From an uncultured bacterium (GTDB lineage Bacteria > Bacillota > Clostridia > Lachnospirales > Lachnospiraceae): a DNA stretch of 47,982 nucleotides. Position 1 is the first letter of the stretch, and each line of letters opens with the position of its first letter. The DNA lies in contig CANRVD010000015.1 in the NCBI GenBank assembly GCA_947643145.1, forward strand, positions 1-47,982, read 5' to 3'. Position numbers and translations under genes: made by a program. Under the pieces are notes generated by a model. That model searched no databases. It saw nothing but the letters and a program-made list of their open reading frames with translations, and was not told where the DNA came from. Below are positions 1 through 8,508 of the stretch, piece by piece.

Positions 1-98
1 ATAAGCAAGTCAAACTGCCAATTACTTAATATTCGTTGTACTAGTGTCTTGTCTCATTGATAAATCAACAAGAGTTTTTGAAACAGGGAGAGGAGAAA

Positions 99-698
99 AT
101 GGAGCGAATTGAGCAGCAATTTGAGTTTATGAAAGAGATTGATGGTTTAAAGAAGATTGGGCGGCAGACGTATTTAAAAGATGCGAGCCGGAAGGAAAAT
201 GATGCAGAGCATTCATGGCATCTGGCGGTGATGGCGCTGCTTTTGCAGGAATATGCAAATGAAGCAGTGGATGTGCTTCGCGTGATTTCTATGGTACTGG
301 TTCATGATATGGTAGAGTTGGATGCAGGAGATACCTATGCCTATGATGAAGCTGGCAATGCGACGAAACGGGAGCGGGAAATAGCAGCGGCAGAGCGGAT
401 TTTTCCTATTTTGCCGGAAGACCAGGCAGCTTTCTTTCGTGGCCTTTGGGATGAATTTGAAGAAGCAGAAACGCCAGAGGCCAAGTTTGCCCATACGCTT
501 GACAATATCCAGCCGATGATGCTAAATGATGCAACTGGAGGAAAGGCATGGCGGGAACATCAGGTGAAGCTGTCGCAGGTTATGAACCGTCAGAAAAAGA
601 CGGCAGAGGGGTCTGATATTTTATGGGAATATGCCAGGGAAAATATGATTGCAAAGAATGTAAAAGAAGGAGTTATTATAGAGGATTGTAAACTATAA
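99..698 (+). CDS. HD-domain hydrolase, HDDC2/YfbR-like 5'-nucleotidase
   Basis: This 199-residue protein belongs to the HD_3/HDDC2-type metal-dependent phosphohydrolases, a family whose studied members dephosphorylate deoxynucleoside 5'-monophosphates. The visible metal ligands are the His in AEHSWH, the HD pair in VLVHDMVELDAGD and a late Asp in HTLDNIQP, which fits the H...HD...D pattern. I chose the ATG at 99 because GGAGAGGAG lies just before it; a TTG at 57 in the same frame would add 14 residues but has no ribosome site. The substrate is inferred from the family only. It is cytosolic, stands alone, and is followed by a decayed gene fragment. Confidence 0.85.
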   Translation: MERIEQQFEFMKEIDGLKKIGRQTYLKDASRKENDAEHSWHLAVMALLLQEYANEAVDVLRVISMVLVHDMVELDAGDTYAYDEAGNATKREREIAAAERIFPILPEDQAAFFRGLWDEFEEAETPEAKFAHTLDNIQPMMLNDATGGKAWREHQVKLSQVMNRQKKTAEGSDILWEYARENMIAKNVKEGVIIEDCKL

Positions 699-714
699 TA
701 CAGCGGATTGTTTT

Positions 715-799
715 ATGGGAGAGCTAAGCAGTTTGCCTAATATTGGCAAGGTAAGTGGAGAAACAATTAGGGCAGGTTGGAATAAAGACGGCTGAATGA
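715..799 (+). pseudogene. Frameshifted remnant of a TfoX C-terminal-domain protein
   Basis: From the ATG at 715 the frame reads MGELSSLPNIGK, and from 755 the +1 frame continues VEKQLGQVGIKTAE before a stop at 797-799. Joined, these match the start of the small stand-alone TfoX_C (helix-hairpin-helix) proteins that I know from Clostridia, which open with a GELxxLPNIGKV-type segment followed by a QAGI-T-EEL-type segment. The frame change and the loss of everything after about 27 residues mark it as a decayed copy. No Shine-Dalgarno sequence is visible. The match is from memory of the family, not from a search. Confidence 0.6.
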
Positions 800-878
800 A
801 AGAATTTTTATAGCTGGAATAAGAAAAATTAGCAGGTGATACTGATATTTTTTCAGATGGATGTGAGGGAGAGTAGTT

Positions 879-1847
879 ATGAAGCGAATACAGGAGGATA
901 TTAAAAACCGGACATTTCATCCGGTTTATCTGTTATATGGTGAAGAACGTTATCTGGTTCGTTTATATCGTGATAAACTGAAAAATGCCGTACTGGATGG
1001 CGGTGATGAAATGAATTATTCCAACTTTCAGGGGAGTGGGACGGATTTGTCCGCTGTACGGGAAATTTCTGATACGCTTCCTTTTTTTCAGGATTACAGA
1101 ATTATTGTTTTGGAGGATACAAAGCTTTTTAAATCTGCAAATGATTTTGTGGAATATCTGCCATCTATGCCGGATACGACAATTTTGGTGTTTGCCGAAA
1201 AAGAAGTGGATAAGCGAAACAAGCTCTATAAGTACGTGCAGAAAAATGGGCTGGCAGTAGAAATGTCTGCTATGGGAACTGCCGAGACGAAAAAATTTGT
1301 GGCAGTTAAACTTCGTGATAACGGAAAAAAAATCAGGGAAAATACAGCGGAATATTTCTTAGAGCAGGTGGGAGGCTCCCTGAATAATATTGAAAACGAG
1401 TTGGAGAAACTGATTGCCTATACTTATGGCAGGGAAGAGATTACAAAGGAAGATATTGATGCAATATGCAATGTTTTGGTTACCGGACAGATTTTTAAGA
1501 TGTTAGATGCAATCGCAAGTGGTAAAAAGCAGGAAGTGATGCGGCTATACCATGATTTACTGGAATTAAAGGAAAGTCCGATGTCAATTCTCTATTTGCT
1601 GACAAGGCATTTTAATATACTGCTGCAGGTAAAAACATCTTCAGGTGGTTTGTCAAAACAGGAGATGGCAAAAAAAATAGGGATTCCGCCTTTTGCCGTT
1701 GGAAAATATCAGGTACAGTCAAAGCATTTTACAAAAGACAGACTTAAGGAGATGATTACACTTTGTACGGATACAGAATTTGATTTTAAGAGAGGAAGAC
1801 TTTCTGACCAGATTGGAGTGGAGACACTGCTGATTCAGTGTATGTAG
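879..1847 (+). CDS. holA: DNA polymerase III delta subunit
   Basis: HolA (322 residues, usual length for Firmicutes) is the clamp-loader subunit that opens the beta sliding clamp. The N-terminal HPVYLLYGEERYLVRLY segment is the typical delta-subunit opening, followed by the AAA+-like fold with a degenerate nucleotide site (a DTTILVFAEKEVDKRNKLYK stretch) and a C-terminal collar domain ending in RLSDQIGVETLLIQ. The start at 879 follows GAGGGAGAG at good spacing. In many Firmicutes holA sits next to rpsT or comEC; here it is followed by gltB with its own promoter, so it is probably monocistronic or the end of an upstream unit. Confidence 0.93.
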   Translation: MKRIQEDIKNRTFHPVYLLYGEERYLVRLYRDKLKNAVLDGGDEMNYSNFQGSGTDLSAVREISDTLPFFQDYRIIVLEDTKLFKSANDFVEYLPSMPDTTILVFAEKEVDKRNKLYKYVQKNGLAVEMSAMGTAETKKFVAVKLRDNGKKIRENTAEYFLEQVGGSLNNIENELEKLIAYTYGREEITKEDIDAICNVLVTGQIFKMLDAIASGKKQEVMRLYHDLLELKESPMSILYLLTRHFNILLQVKTSSGGLSKQEMAKKIGIPPFAVGKYQVQSKHFTKDRLKEMITLCTDTEFDFKRGRLSDQIGVETLLIQCM

Positions 1848-1975
1848 TAAGACTTAAAAAAAGCAGGCGGGTGAAAGTGAAATGCAGAACGTATGTACAG
1901 TTTTATGAATAAAATGAAGTTTTGTTTTGGAATTATTAATATTATAAAGAAAATCTGTGCTTTTACAAAATATTA

Positions 1976-2004
1976 TTGCCTTTTTCGTGAAGATATATTA
2001 TAAT
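1976..2004 (+). promoter_or_regulatory. Sigma-A promoter of gltBD
   Basis: TTGCCT at 1976-1981 and a perfect TATAAT at 1999-2004 are separated by 17 bp. Transcription should start near 2011, only about 9 nt before a strong hairpin at 2020-2058. It is the only good promoter in the 328-bp gap between holA and gltB. Confidence 0.75.
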
Positions 2005-2019
2005 GCTGTTAGTTGATGA

Positions 2020-2058
2020 ACAAAGGGGTTCAGCAAGTTATTTGCTGAGCCCCTTTGT
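2020..2058 (+). terminator. Strong hairpin in the gltB leader, possible attenuator
   Basis: The two arms 2020-2036 and 2042-2058 pair over 17 positions with one T-G wobble and a 5-nt loop. The sequence after the stem is only moderately T-rich, so termination is not certain. It begins about 9 nt after the predicted start of the gltB transcript, so it either caps the mRNA or attenuates it. Confidence 0.55.
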
Positions 2059-2063
2059 TGGTT

Positions 2064-2150
2064 TATAGGAAATTTTGCCACAGCGTAGTGGTCATCAACA
2101 AAAATCGCTTTGCGATTTTTGCTAGGGGAATGCGCTGGCATTCCCTTTTT
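2064..2150 (+). repeat. Two-hairpin dispersed repeat, copy A1
   Basis: The unit reads TATAGGAAA, a spacer, GTAGTGGT, CAACA, hairpin 1 (2100-2108 with 2112-2120), GCTAG, hairpin 2 (2126-2133 with 2138-2145) and a T-run at 2146-2150. The 50 bases 2096-2145 are identical to 20955-21004. It lies inside the gltB leader, and the second hairpin plus T-run looks like an intrinsic terminator 25 nt before the gltB start. Confidence 0.8.
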
Positions 2151-2175
2151 GTGAAGGTGAAGGAGGTAGCGGAAT

Positions 2176-5100
2176 ATGCAGGAAAGAGAAGTCCAAAGTA
2201 ACGTGATTGCAGAGGCGGCAAAAGCAGTAGATCACCAAAAGAGAGGTCTTTATAATCCACGTTTTGAGCATGACAACTGTGGAATTGGTGCAATTGTCAA
2301 TATTAGGGGAAATAAGACACATGATACCGTATCTGGTGCTCTTGATATTGTAGAAAAACTGGAGCATCGTGCCGGTAAGGATGCAGAAGGTAAGACAGGG
2401 GATGGAGTGGGTATTCTGCTTCAGATTTCCCATGAATTTTTCAAGAAGGCAGTAGAGCCGCTTAAAATAGAGCTTGGTGAGGAAAGAGATTATGGTATTG
2501 GAATGTTTTTCTTTCCGCAGGATGAGTTAAAGAAAAATCAGGCGAAAAAGATGTTTGAAGTGATTACCTTAAAAGAGGGACTGGAGTTTCTGGGCTGGAG
2601 GGAAGTACCAATTGTACCGGATATCCTTGGTCATAAGGCGCTTGAGTGTATGCCATGTATTATGCAGGCATTTGTAAAGCGTCCGGAAGAAGTGGAACGT
2701 GGTCTTGATTTTGACAGGAAACTTTATGTGGCAAGACGTGTTTTTGAACAGAGTAATGACAATACATACGTTGTTTCTTTTTCCAGCAGGACGATTGTAT
2801 ATAAAGGAATGTTTTTAGTAGGGCAGCTTAGGCAGTTTTTCAGGGATTTGATGGATGAAGCATATACTTCTGCCATTGCGATTGTGCATTCCCGTTTTAG
2901 TACCAATACGAATCCAAGCTGGATGCGTGCCCATCCAAACCGTTTTATTGTCCATAATGGTGAGATTAATACGATTGTCGGCAATGCGGATAAGATGCTT
3001 GGACGTGAGGAGACAATGGAATCTCCGTATCTTTCCAGTGAGCTTCATAAGATTCTGCCAGTGGTAAATCCGGGCGGTTCTGATTCTGCGAGACTGGATA
3101 ATACGCTGGAATTTCTGGTGATGAGCGGTATGGATCTTCCTCTTGCTGTCATGATTACGATTCCAGAGCCGTGGGAAAATGATAGGAGTATCAGCCAGAA
3201 GAAGCGTGATTTTTATCAGTATTATGCGACCATGATGGAGCCATGGGATGGTCCGGCTTCGATTCTGTTTTCGGATGGGGATATTATGGGGGCAGTCCTT
3301 GACAGAAATGGTCTGCGTCCTTCCCGCTATTATATTACAACAGATGACCAGTTAATTCTTTCTTCAGAGGTAGGCGTATTCCAAATTCCACCAGAGAAGA
3401 TTGTAAGGAAAGACCGCTTAAGGCCGGGACGTATGCTGCTTGTTGATACGGTAAAAGGAGAGCTGGTAGATGATGATGTGTTAAAGGAAGAATATGCTTC
3501 CAGACAGCCGTATGGTGAGTGGTTGAACAGGAATTTAATCACGCTGAAAGAGCTTCGTATTCCTAACCAAAAGGTAATCGAATTTTCGGAAGAAGAGAGA
3601 GCGCAGTTACAGAAGGCCTTTGGCTATACCTTTGAGGAGTATAAGGCATCTATCCTGCCAATGGCGCAGAATGGAAGTGAGCCGATTGCTTCTATGGGGA
3701 CGGATTCACCGCTTCCTATGCTTTCTAGTAAGCCACAGCTATTGTTTAACTACTTTAAACAGTTATTTGCACAGGTAACGAATCCGCCAATTGATGCTAT
3801 CCGTGAAGAAATTGTTACTTCAACAAGTGTATATATCGGGCAGGATGGAAATCTGCTAATGGAGAGTGCAGAAAATTGTAAGGTGTTAAAAATTAATAAT
3901 CCAATTTTGACGGATACGGACTTATTAAAAATAAAATATATTGATAAAGAGGGCTTTAAGAGTGAAGTGATTCCAATTATTTATTATAAGAATACTTCAC
4001 TGAAAAAGGCATTGGAGCATCTCTGTCTAGAGGCAGACAGGGCGTATAAGGAAGGCGCCAATATACTGATTCTGAGTGACAGGGGAGTGGATGAAAATCA
4101 TGTGGCAATTCCGTCTCTTTTGGCAGTTGCGACGATGCAGCAGCATCTGGTAACAACCAAAAAGAGGGAAAGTATCGCGCTGGTGATTGAGACAGCAGAG
4201 CCAAGAGAAGTACATCATTTTGCAACACTCCTTGGCTATGGTGCAGGTGCTATTAACCCGTATCTGGCGCATGCAACGATTAAGGAATTGATTGACGGCA
4301 GAATGTTAGACAAGGATTATTACGCTGCGGTGGATGATTATGATGCAGCGGTACTTCATGGGATTGTAAAAATTGCCTCTAAAATGGGAATTTCTACGAT
4401 TCAGTCTTATCAGGGTTCTAAGATTTTTGAAGCTATTGGCATATCAGAAGATGTAGTGGAAAAATATTTTACTGATACAGTAAGCTGTGTGGGAAGCATC
4501 ACACTGGAGGATATTCAGGAGCAGGTAGACAGGCAGCATTCTACGGCATTTGACCCATTGGGGCTTAGCGTGGATTTAACGTTAGAAAGCCGCGGACAGC
4601 ATAAGTCGCGTGGACAGAAAGAGGAGCATCTGTATAATCCGGAGACAATCCATTTACTCCAGCAGGCAACGTGGACGGGAAGCTATGAGCTTTTTAAACA
4701 GTATTCCAGAACAATAGACGAGAAGGAAAATAAGGTGACCTTGCGCAGCCTTTTGGACTTTCATTATCCAAAGAAAGGAATATCGATTGATGAGGTAGAA
4801 AGCGTGGATGAGATTGTAAGGCGCTTTAAGACAGGTGCAATGTCATATGGCTCTATTTCACAGGAGGCGCATGAAACGCTTGCGATTGCTATGAATCATC
4901 TGCATGGAAAGTCAAACAGCGGTGAGGGCGGCGAGAGTTTAGAACGTCTGGCAACTGCAGGACAGACGGTGGATAGATGCTCTGCTATTAAGCAGGTTGC
5001 GTCTGGACGCTTTGGAGTTACTTCACGTTATCTGGTCAGCGCAAAAGAAATCCAGATAAAGATGGCACAGGGGGCAAAACCAGGTGAGGGCGGTCACCTT

Positions 5101-6762
5101 CCGGGTGGAAAGGTGTATCCGTGGGTAGCAAAAACAAGGCATTCCACACCGGGTGTCAGTCTGATTTCACCGCCGCCTCATCATGATATTTATTCCATTG
5201 AGGATTTGGCGCAGTTAATTTATGATTTGAAGAACAGTAATAAAGATGCCAGAATTTCTGTCAAGCTGGTATCAGAGGCAGGAGTTGGTACCGTTGCGGC
5301 TGGTGTGGCAAAAGCCGGAGCTGCCGTAATTTTAATATCCGGGCATGATGGTGGTACCGGAGCAGCACCAAGGAGCTCTATTTATAATGCAGGACTTCCA
5401 TGGGAATTAGGATTGGCAGAGACGCATCAGACGTTGATTATGAATGGACTGCGTTCACGTGTCCGTATTGAGACAGACGGTAAGCTGATGACTGGACGTG
5501 ATGTGCTGGTAGCAGCTTTGCTGGGTGCGGAGGAATATGGTTTTGCAACGGCTCCACTGATTACAATGGGATGTGTTATGATGCGTGTCTGTAATCTGGA
5601 TACCTGTCCGGTTGGTGTGGCAACGCAGAATCCAGAGCTTCGGAAACGCTTTAAAGGAAAACCGGAATATGTGGAAAACTTTATGCGGTTTATTGCACAG
5701 GAGCTGCGTGAATATATGGCACAGCTTGGGATTCGCAAGGTGGATGACTTGATTGGGCGTACGGACTTGATTCGGGTAAGGGAGAGCAGTAAAGCGGTAG
5801 ACTTACAGGCTGTGATTGATGCGTCCTTTGCAGAGGAGCGTAAAGAAAATAAGTTTAATCCTAAAAATATATATGATTTCGAACTGGAAAAAACGATTGA
5901 TGAAAAAGTGTTTCTTCCAAAGCTGAAAAAGGCACTGTCAACCGGGGAGAAGACCAGAATTGAAGCAGATGTTACGAATATTGACCGTACACTTGGTACG
6001 ATTCTTGGTTCTGAGATGACAAAGAAGTTTGGGGATACTTTGGAAGAGGATACGATAACGGTTGAATGTCATGGAAGCGGGGGACAGAGTTTTGGTGCTT
6101 TTATTCCAAAGGGACTGACATTGGAGCTGGTTGGAGACTCCAATGATTATCTTGGAAAGGGGCTTTCCGGCGGAAAGATAGTTGTATATCCGCAGGCAGG
6201 TTCAAACTTTAAGGCAGAGGAAAATATTATTATCGGAAATGTGGCGCTTTACGGCGCAACAAGCGGTAAGGCATTTATCAATGGTATTGCGGGGGAACGC
6301 TTCTGTGTCCGTAACTCCGGTGCAACGGCTGTTGTAGAAGGTGTCGGTGACCACGGATGTGAGTATATGACAGGAGGCCGTGTGGTTGTGCTTGGCCCAA
6401 CCGGAAAGAACTTTGCTGCCGGAATGAGCGGCGGTGTTGCCTACGTTCTGGATGAAAAGAGTGATTTGTACTTAAGGCTAAATAAGGAACTGGTTTCTTC
6501 TGATCCGGTAACGGATAAATATGATGTTTTGGAGCTGAAGCAAATGATTGCAGAGCATGTGGAAGAAACCGGTTCTGAAAAGGGCAGGGAGATACTTGAT
6601 AATTTCAGTGAATACCTTCCGAAATTTAAGAAGATAATTTCTTATGATTATAGCAAAATGCTGCAGCTGATTGCGAAGATGGAGGAGCATGGCCTTGGAT
6701 TTGAGCAGGCGCAGATTGAGGCATTTTATGCATATAAAAAGGCGGAAAAGCAGGCAAAGTAA
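2176..6762 (+). CDS. gltB: Glutamate synthase (NADPH) large subunit
   Basis: GltB (1528 residues) makes two glutamates from glutamine and 2-oxoglutarate. Order of domains: a 34-residue propeptide ending before Cys35 (HDNCGIGA), the nucleophile of the class II glutaminase domain; a central domain; the FMN/2-oxoglutarate synthase domain with the 3Fe-4S cysteines Cys1133, Cys1139 and Cys1144 (CVMMRVCNLDTC); and a C-terminal GXGXG beta-helix rich in Gly (for example GGRVVVLGPTGKNFAAGMSG). AGGAGG precedes the ATG at 2176 by about 8 nt. Its leader carries two hairpins that could attenuate transcription. gltD follows after 135 bp. Length and motifs are complete. Confidence 0.97.
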   Translation: MQEREVQSNVIAEAAKAVDHQKRGLYNPRFEHDNCGIGAIVNIRGNKTHDTVSGALDIVEKLEHRAGKDAEGKTGDGVGILLQISHEFFKKAVEPLKIELGEERDYGIGMFFFPQDELKKNQAKKMFEVITLKEGLEFLGWREVPIVPDILGHKALECMPCIMQAFVKRPEEVERGLDFDRKLYVARRVFEQSNDNTYVVSFSSRTIVYKGMFLVGQLRQFFRDLMDEAYTSAIAIVHSRFSTNTNPSWMRAHPNRFIVHNGEINTIVGNADKMLGREETMESPYLSSELHKILPVVNPGGSDSARLDNTLEFLVMSGMDLPLAVMITIPEPWENDRSISQKKRDFYQYYATMMEPWDGPASILFSDGDIMGAVLDRNGLRPSRYYITTDDQLILSSEVGVFQIPPEKIVRKDRLRPGRMLLVDTVKGELVDDDVLKEEYASRQPYGEWLNRNLITLKELRIPNQKVIEFSEEERAQLQKAFGYTFEEYKASILPMAQNGSEPIASMGTDSPLPMLSSKPQLLFNYFKQLFAQVTNPPIDAIREEIVTSTSVYIGQDGNLLMESAENCKVLKINNPILTDTDLLKIKYIDKEGFKSEVIPIIYYKNTSLKKALEHLCLEADRAYKEGANILILSDRGVDENHVAIPSLLAVATMQQHLVTTKKRESIALVIETAEPREVHHFATLLGYGAGAINPYLAHATIKELIDGRMLDKDYYAAVDDYDAAVLHGIVKIASKMGISTIQSYQGSKIFEAIGISEDVVEKYFTDTVSCVGSITLEDIQEQVDRQHSTAFDPLGLSVDLTLESRGQHKSRGQKEEHLYNPETIHLLQQATWTGSYELFKQYSRTIDEKENKVTLRSLLDFHYPKKGISIDEVESVDEIVRRFKTGAMSYGSISQEAHETLAIAMNHLHGKSNSGEGGESLERLATAGQTVDRCSAIKQVASGRFGVTSRYLVSAKEIQIKMAQGAKPGEGGHLPGGKVYPWVAKTRHSTPGVSLISPPPHHDIYSIEDLAQLIYDLKNSNKDARISVKLVSEAGVGTVAAGVAKAGAAVILISGHDGGTGAAPRSSIYNAGLPWELGLAETHQTLIMNGLRSRVRIETDGKLMTGRDVLVAALLGAEEYGFATAPLITMGCVMMRVCNLDTCPVGVATQNPELRKRFKGKPEYVENFMRFIAQELREYMAQLGIRKVDDLIGRTDLIRVRESSKAVDLQAVIDASFAEERKENKFNPKNIYDFELEKTIDEKVFLPKLKKALSTGEKTRIEADVTNIDRTLGTILGSEMTKKFGDTLEEDTITVECHGSGGQSFGAFIPKGLTLELVGDSNDYLGKGLSGGKIVVYPQAGSNFKAEENIIIGNVALYGATSGKAFINGIAGERFCVRNSGATAVVEGVGDHGCEYMTGGRVVVLGPTGKNFAAGMSGGVAYVLDEKSDLYLRLNKELVSSDPVTDKYDVLELKQMIAEHVEETGSEKGREILDNFSEYLPKFKKIISYDYSKMLQLIAKMEEHGLGFEQAQIEAFYAYKKAEKQAK

Positions 6763-6858
6763 AACAGGTAAGTCTTGAAATGATTTTTGGGTAGCAGGAG
6801 TTTAGCAATATTGTGTCTGTGCGCTGCCTGATGCAAAGTTGCTTAAGTTCATAAAGTA

Positions 6859-6879
6859 AAGGTGCATTTTATCCACCTT
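6859..6879 (+). other. Small hairpin before gltD ribosome site
   Basis: AAGGTG (6859-6864) pairs with CACCTT (6874-6879), directly followed by GCAGAAATGAGG, the gltD Shine-Dalgarno segment. The same layout of hairpin then AGAAATGAGG is seen before amt. There is no T-run, so this is not a terminator; it may affect mRNA stability or translation of gltD. Confidence 0.5.
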
Positions 6880-6897
6880 GCAGAAATGAGGATTAAT

Positions 6898-8376
6898 ATG
6901 GGAAAATCAACTGGTTTTATGGAATATGAAAGAAAAGATAATGCAGCAGAAGGAGTGTTAGAGCGCATTAAAAATTTTAATGAATTTCATACGCCAATGA
7001 GTGACAAGGACCGCAGGGAACAGGCAGCCCGCTGTATGGACTGTGGAGTACCTTTTTGTCAGTCGGGTATGATGATTCATGGGATGGTATCGGGATGTCC
7101 TCTGAATAATCTGGTGCCGGAATGGAATGACCTTTTATATCGTGGAAATATGGATAAGGCTTTGCAGATGCTTCGCCAAACCAATAATTTTCCAGAGTTT
7201 ACGTCCAGGGTATGTCCGGCATTGTGTGAAGCGGCCTGTACCTGTGGGCTGAATGATACAGCAGTTACCTGCAAGGCAAATGAAAATGCTATTGTAGAGT
7301 TTGGTTATGCGAACGGTTTGATGGAAGCAAATCCTCCGAAATTACGCACCGGTAAGAAGGTGGCAATTGTGGGCTCCGGCCCTGCCGGCCTTGCAGCGGC
7401 TGACCAGCTCAATAAGCGTGGACACGATGTAACGGTATATGAGAGGAATGACCGTATTGGCGGATTGCTGATGTATGGCATTCCAAATATGAAGCTGGAA
7501 AAATGGGTGATTGAGCGCAAGCAGAAGGTGATGGAAGAGGAGGGCATAACCTTTGTAGTCAATGCTGATGTGGGAAGGAATGTGAAAGCAGAAGAACTTC
7601 TAAAGCAGTATGACAGTGTGATTCTCTGCTGTGGTGCTTCAAATCCAAGGGATATCAAGGCACCAGGGAGGGAATCACAGGGGATTTACTTTGCGGTTGA
7701 CTTCCTGACACGCTCCACAAAGCATGTATTAACAGGAAAAAATGATGGATGGATTGATACAAAGGGGAAAAATGTGGTTGTGATTGGTGGTGGTGATACT
7801 GGAAATGACTGTGTGGGTACAGCAGTACGACAGGGCGCAAAGTCTGTTGTTCAAATAGAAATGATGCCAAAGCTTCCAGACGAGCGTGCCGAAAACAATC
7901 CGTGGCCGGAGTGGCTGCGTGTCTGCAAGACAGATTATGGGCAGGAGGAAGCCATTGCCGTATATGGGAAAGATCCACGGATTTATCAGGCAACAGTCAA
8001 AGAGTTTATAGCAGATAAGAAGGGTGTCTTAAAGAAGGTGAAGCTGGTGAAGCTGGAGCCAAAGAAGGATGAAAAGACAGGACGCATCAATATGGCAGAG
8101 ATTTCAGACAGTGAATTTGAACTTCCGGCAGATTATGTCCTGATTGCCGCTGGTTTTCTGGGAGCGCAGGATTATATTGCAAAGGCATTTCGGGTAAAGT
8201 TAAATGAGCGTACTAATGTGGAAACAGAAGAGGGAAGTTATAAAACTTCGGCGGATAAGGTATTTACGGCGGGAGATATGCACCGCGGACAGTCCTTAGT
8301 TGTCTGGGGAATCCGCGAGGGACGTCAGGCTGCGAGGGAAGTTGATGAAAAATTAATGGGATATACAAATTTATAA
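6898..8376 (+). CDS. gltD: Glutamate synthase small subunit
   Basis: GltD (492 residues) carries electrons from NAD(P)H to GltB. The N-terminal region holds the cysteine-rich Fe-S motifs (CMDCGVPFC, then VCPALCEAACTCG). An FAD-binding GSGPAGLAAA motif and an NAD(P)H-binding VVVIGGGDTGNDC motif follow, and the protein ends with the FAD-site TAGDMHRGQSLVVWGIREGR. I place the start at 6898 because GAGG lies 6 nt upstream; an in-frame ATG at 6886 overlaps that ribosome site. It forms a unit with gltB and ends at a strong terminator. Confidence 0.96.
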   Translation: MGKSTGFMEYERKDNAAEGVLERIKNFNEFHTPMSDKDRREQAARCMDCGVPFCQSGMMIHGMVSGCPLNNLVPEWNDLLYRGNMDKALQMLRQTNNFPEFTSRVCPALCEAACTCGLNDTAVTCKANENAIVEFGYANGLMEANPPKLRTGKKVAIVGSGPAGLAAADQLNKRGHDVTVYERNDRIGGLLMYGIPNMKLEKWVIERKQKVMEEEGITFVVNADVGRNVKAEELLKQYDSVILCCGASNPRDIKAPGRESQGIYFAVDFLTRSTKHVLTGKNDGWIDTKGKNVVVIGGGDTGNDCVGTAVRQGAKSVVQIEMMPKLPDERAENNPWPEWLRVCKTDYGQEEAIAVYGKDPRIYQATVKEFIADKKGVLKKVKLVKLEPKKDEKTGRINMAEISDSEFELPADYVLIAAGFLGAQDYIAKAFRVKLNERTNVETEEGSYKTSADKVFTAGDMHRGQSLVVWGIREGRQAAREVDEKLMGYTNL

Positions 8377-8377
8377 G

Positions 8378-8413
8378 TGCAAAAAGCGCACCGCTAAGCC
8401 GGTGCGTTTTTGC
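8378..8413 (+). terminator. Intrinsic terminator after gltD
   Basis: A near-perfect dyad: TGCAAAAAGCGCACCG (8378-8393) and CGGTGCGTTTTTGCA, with a 6-nt loop. The T-run is part of the 3' arm and the A-run part of the 5' arm, so it would work in both directions. Confidence 0.85.
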
Positions 8414-8442
8414 ATGGGATGGCCCTTTGGAAAATCTTGAAA

Positions 8443-8471
8443 TTGACAAAGTCCGACAAAAGTCATAGAAT
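8443..8471 (+). promoter_or_regulatory. Sigma-A promoter of rfbF
   Basis: TTGACA at 8443-8448 is a perfect -35 box and TAGAAT at 8466-8471 is the -10 box, spaced 17 bp. The ribosome site AAGGAG follows before the ATG at 8509. Confidence 0.8.
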
Positions 8472-8508
8472 GATGAATAGCTTTATTACGCAGATAAGGA
8501 GAAAAGGT

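Noticed and set aside
57..98. TTG start at 57 for the HD-domain gene
   Set aside because: There is no ribosome site before it, while GGAGAGGAG lies right before the ATG at 99.
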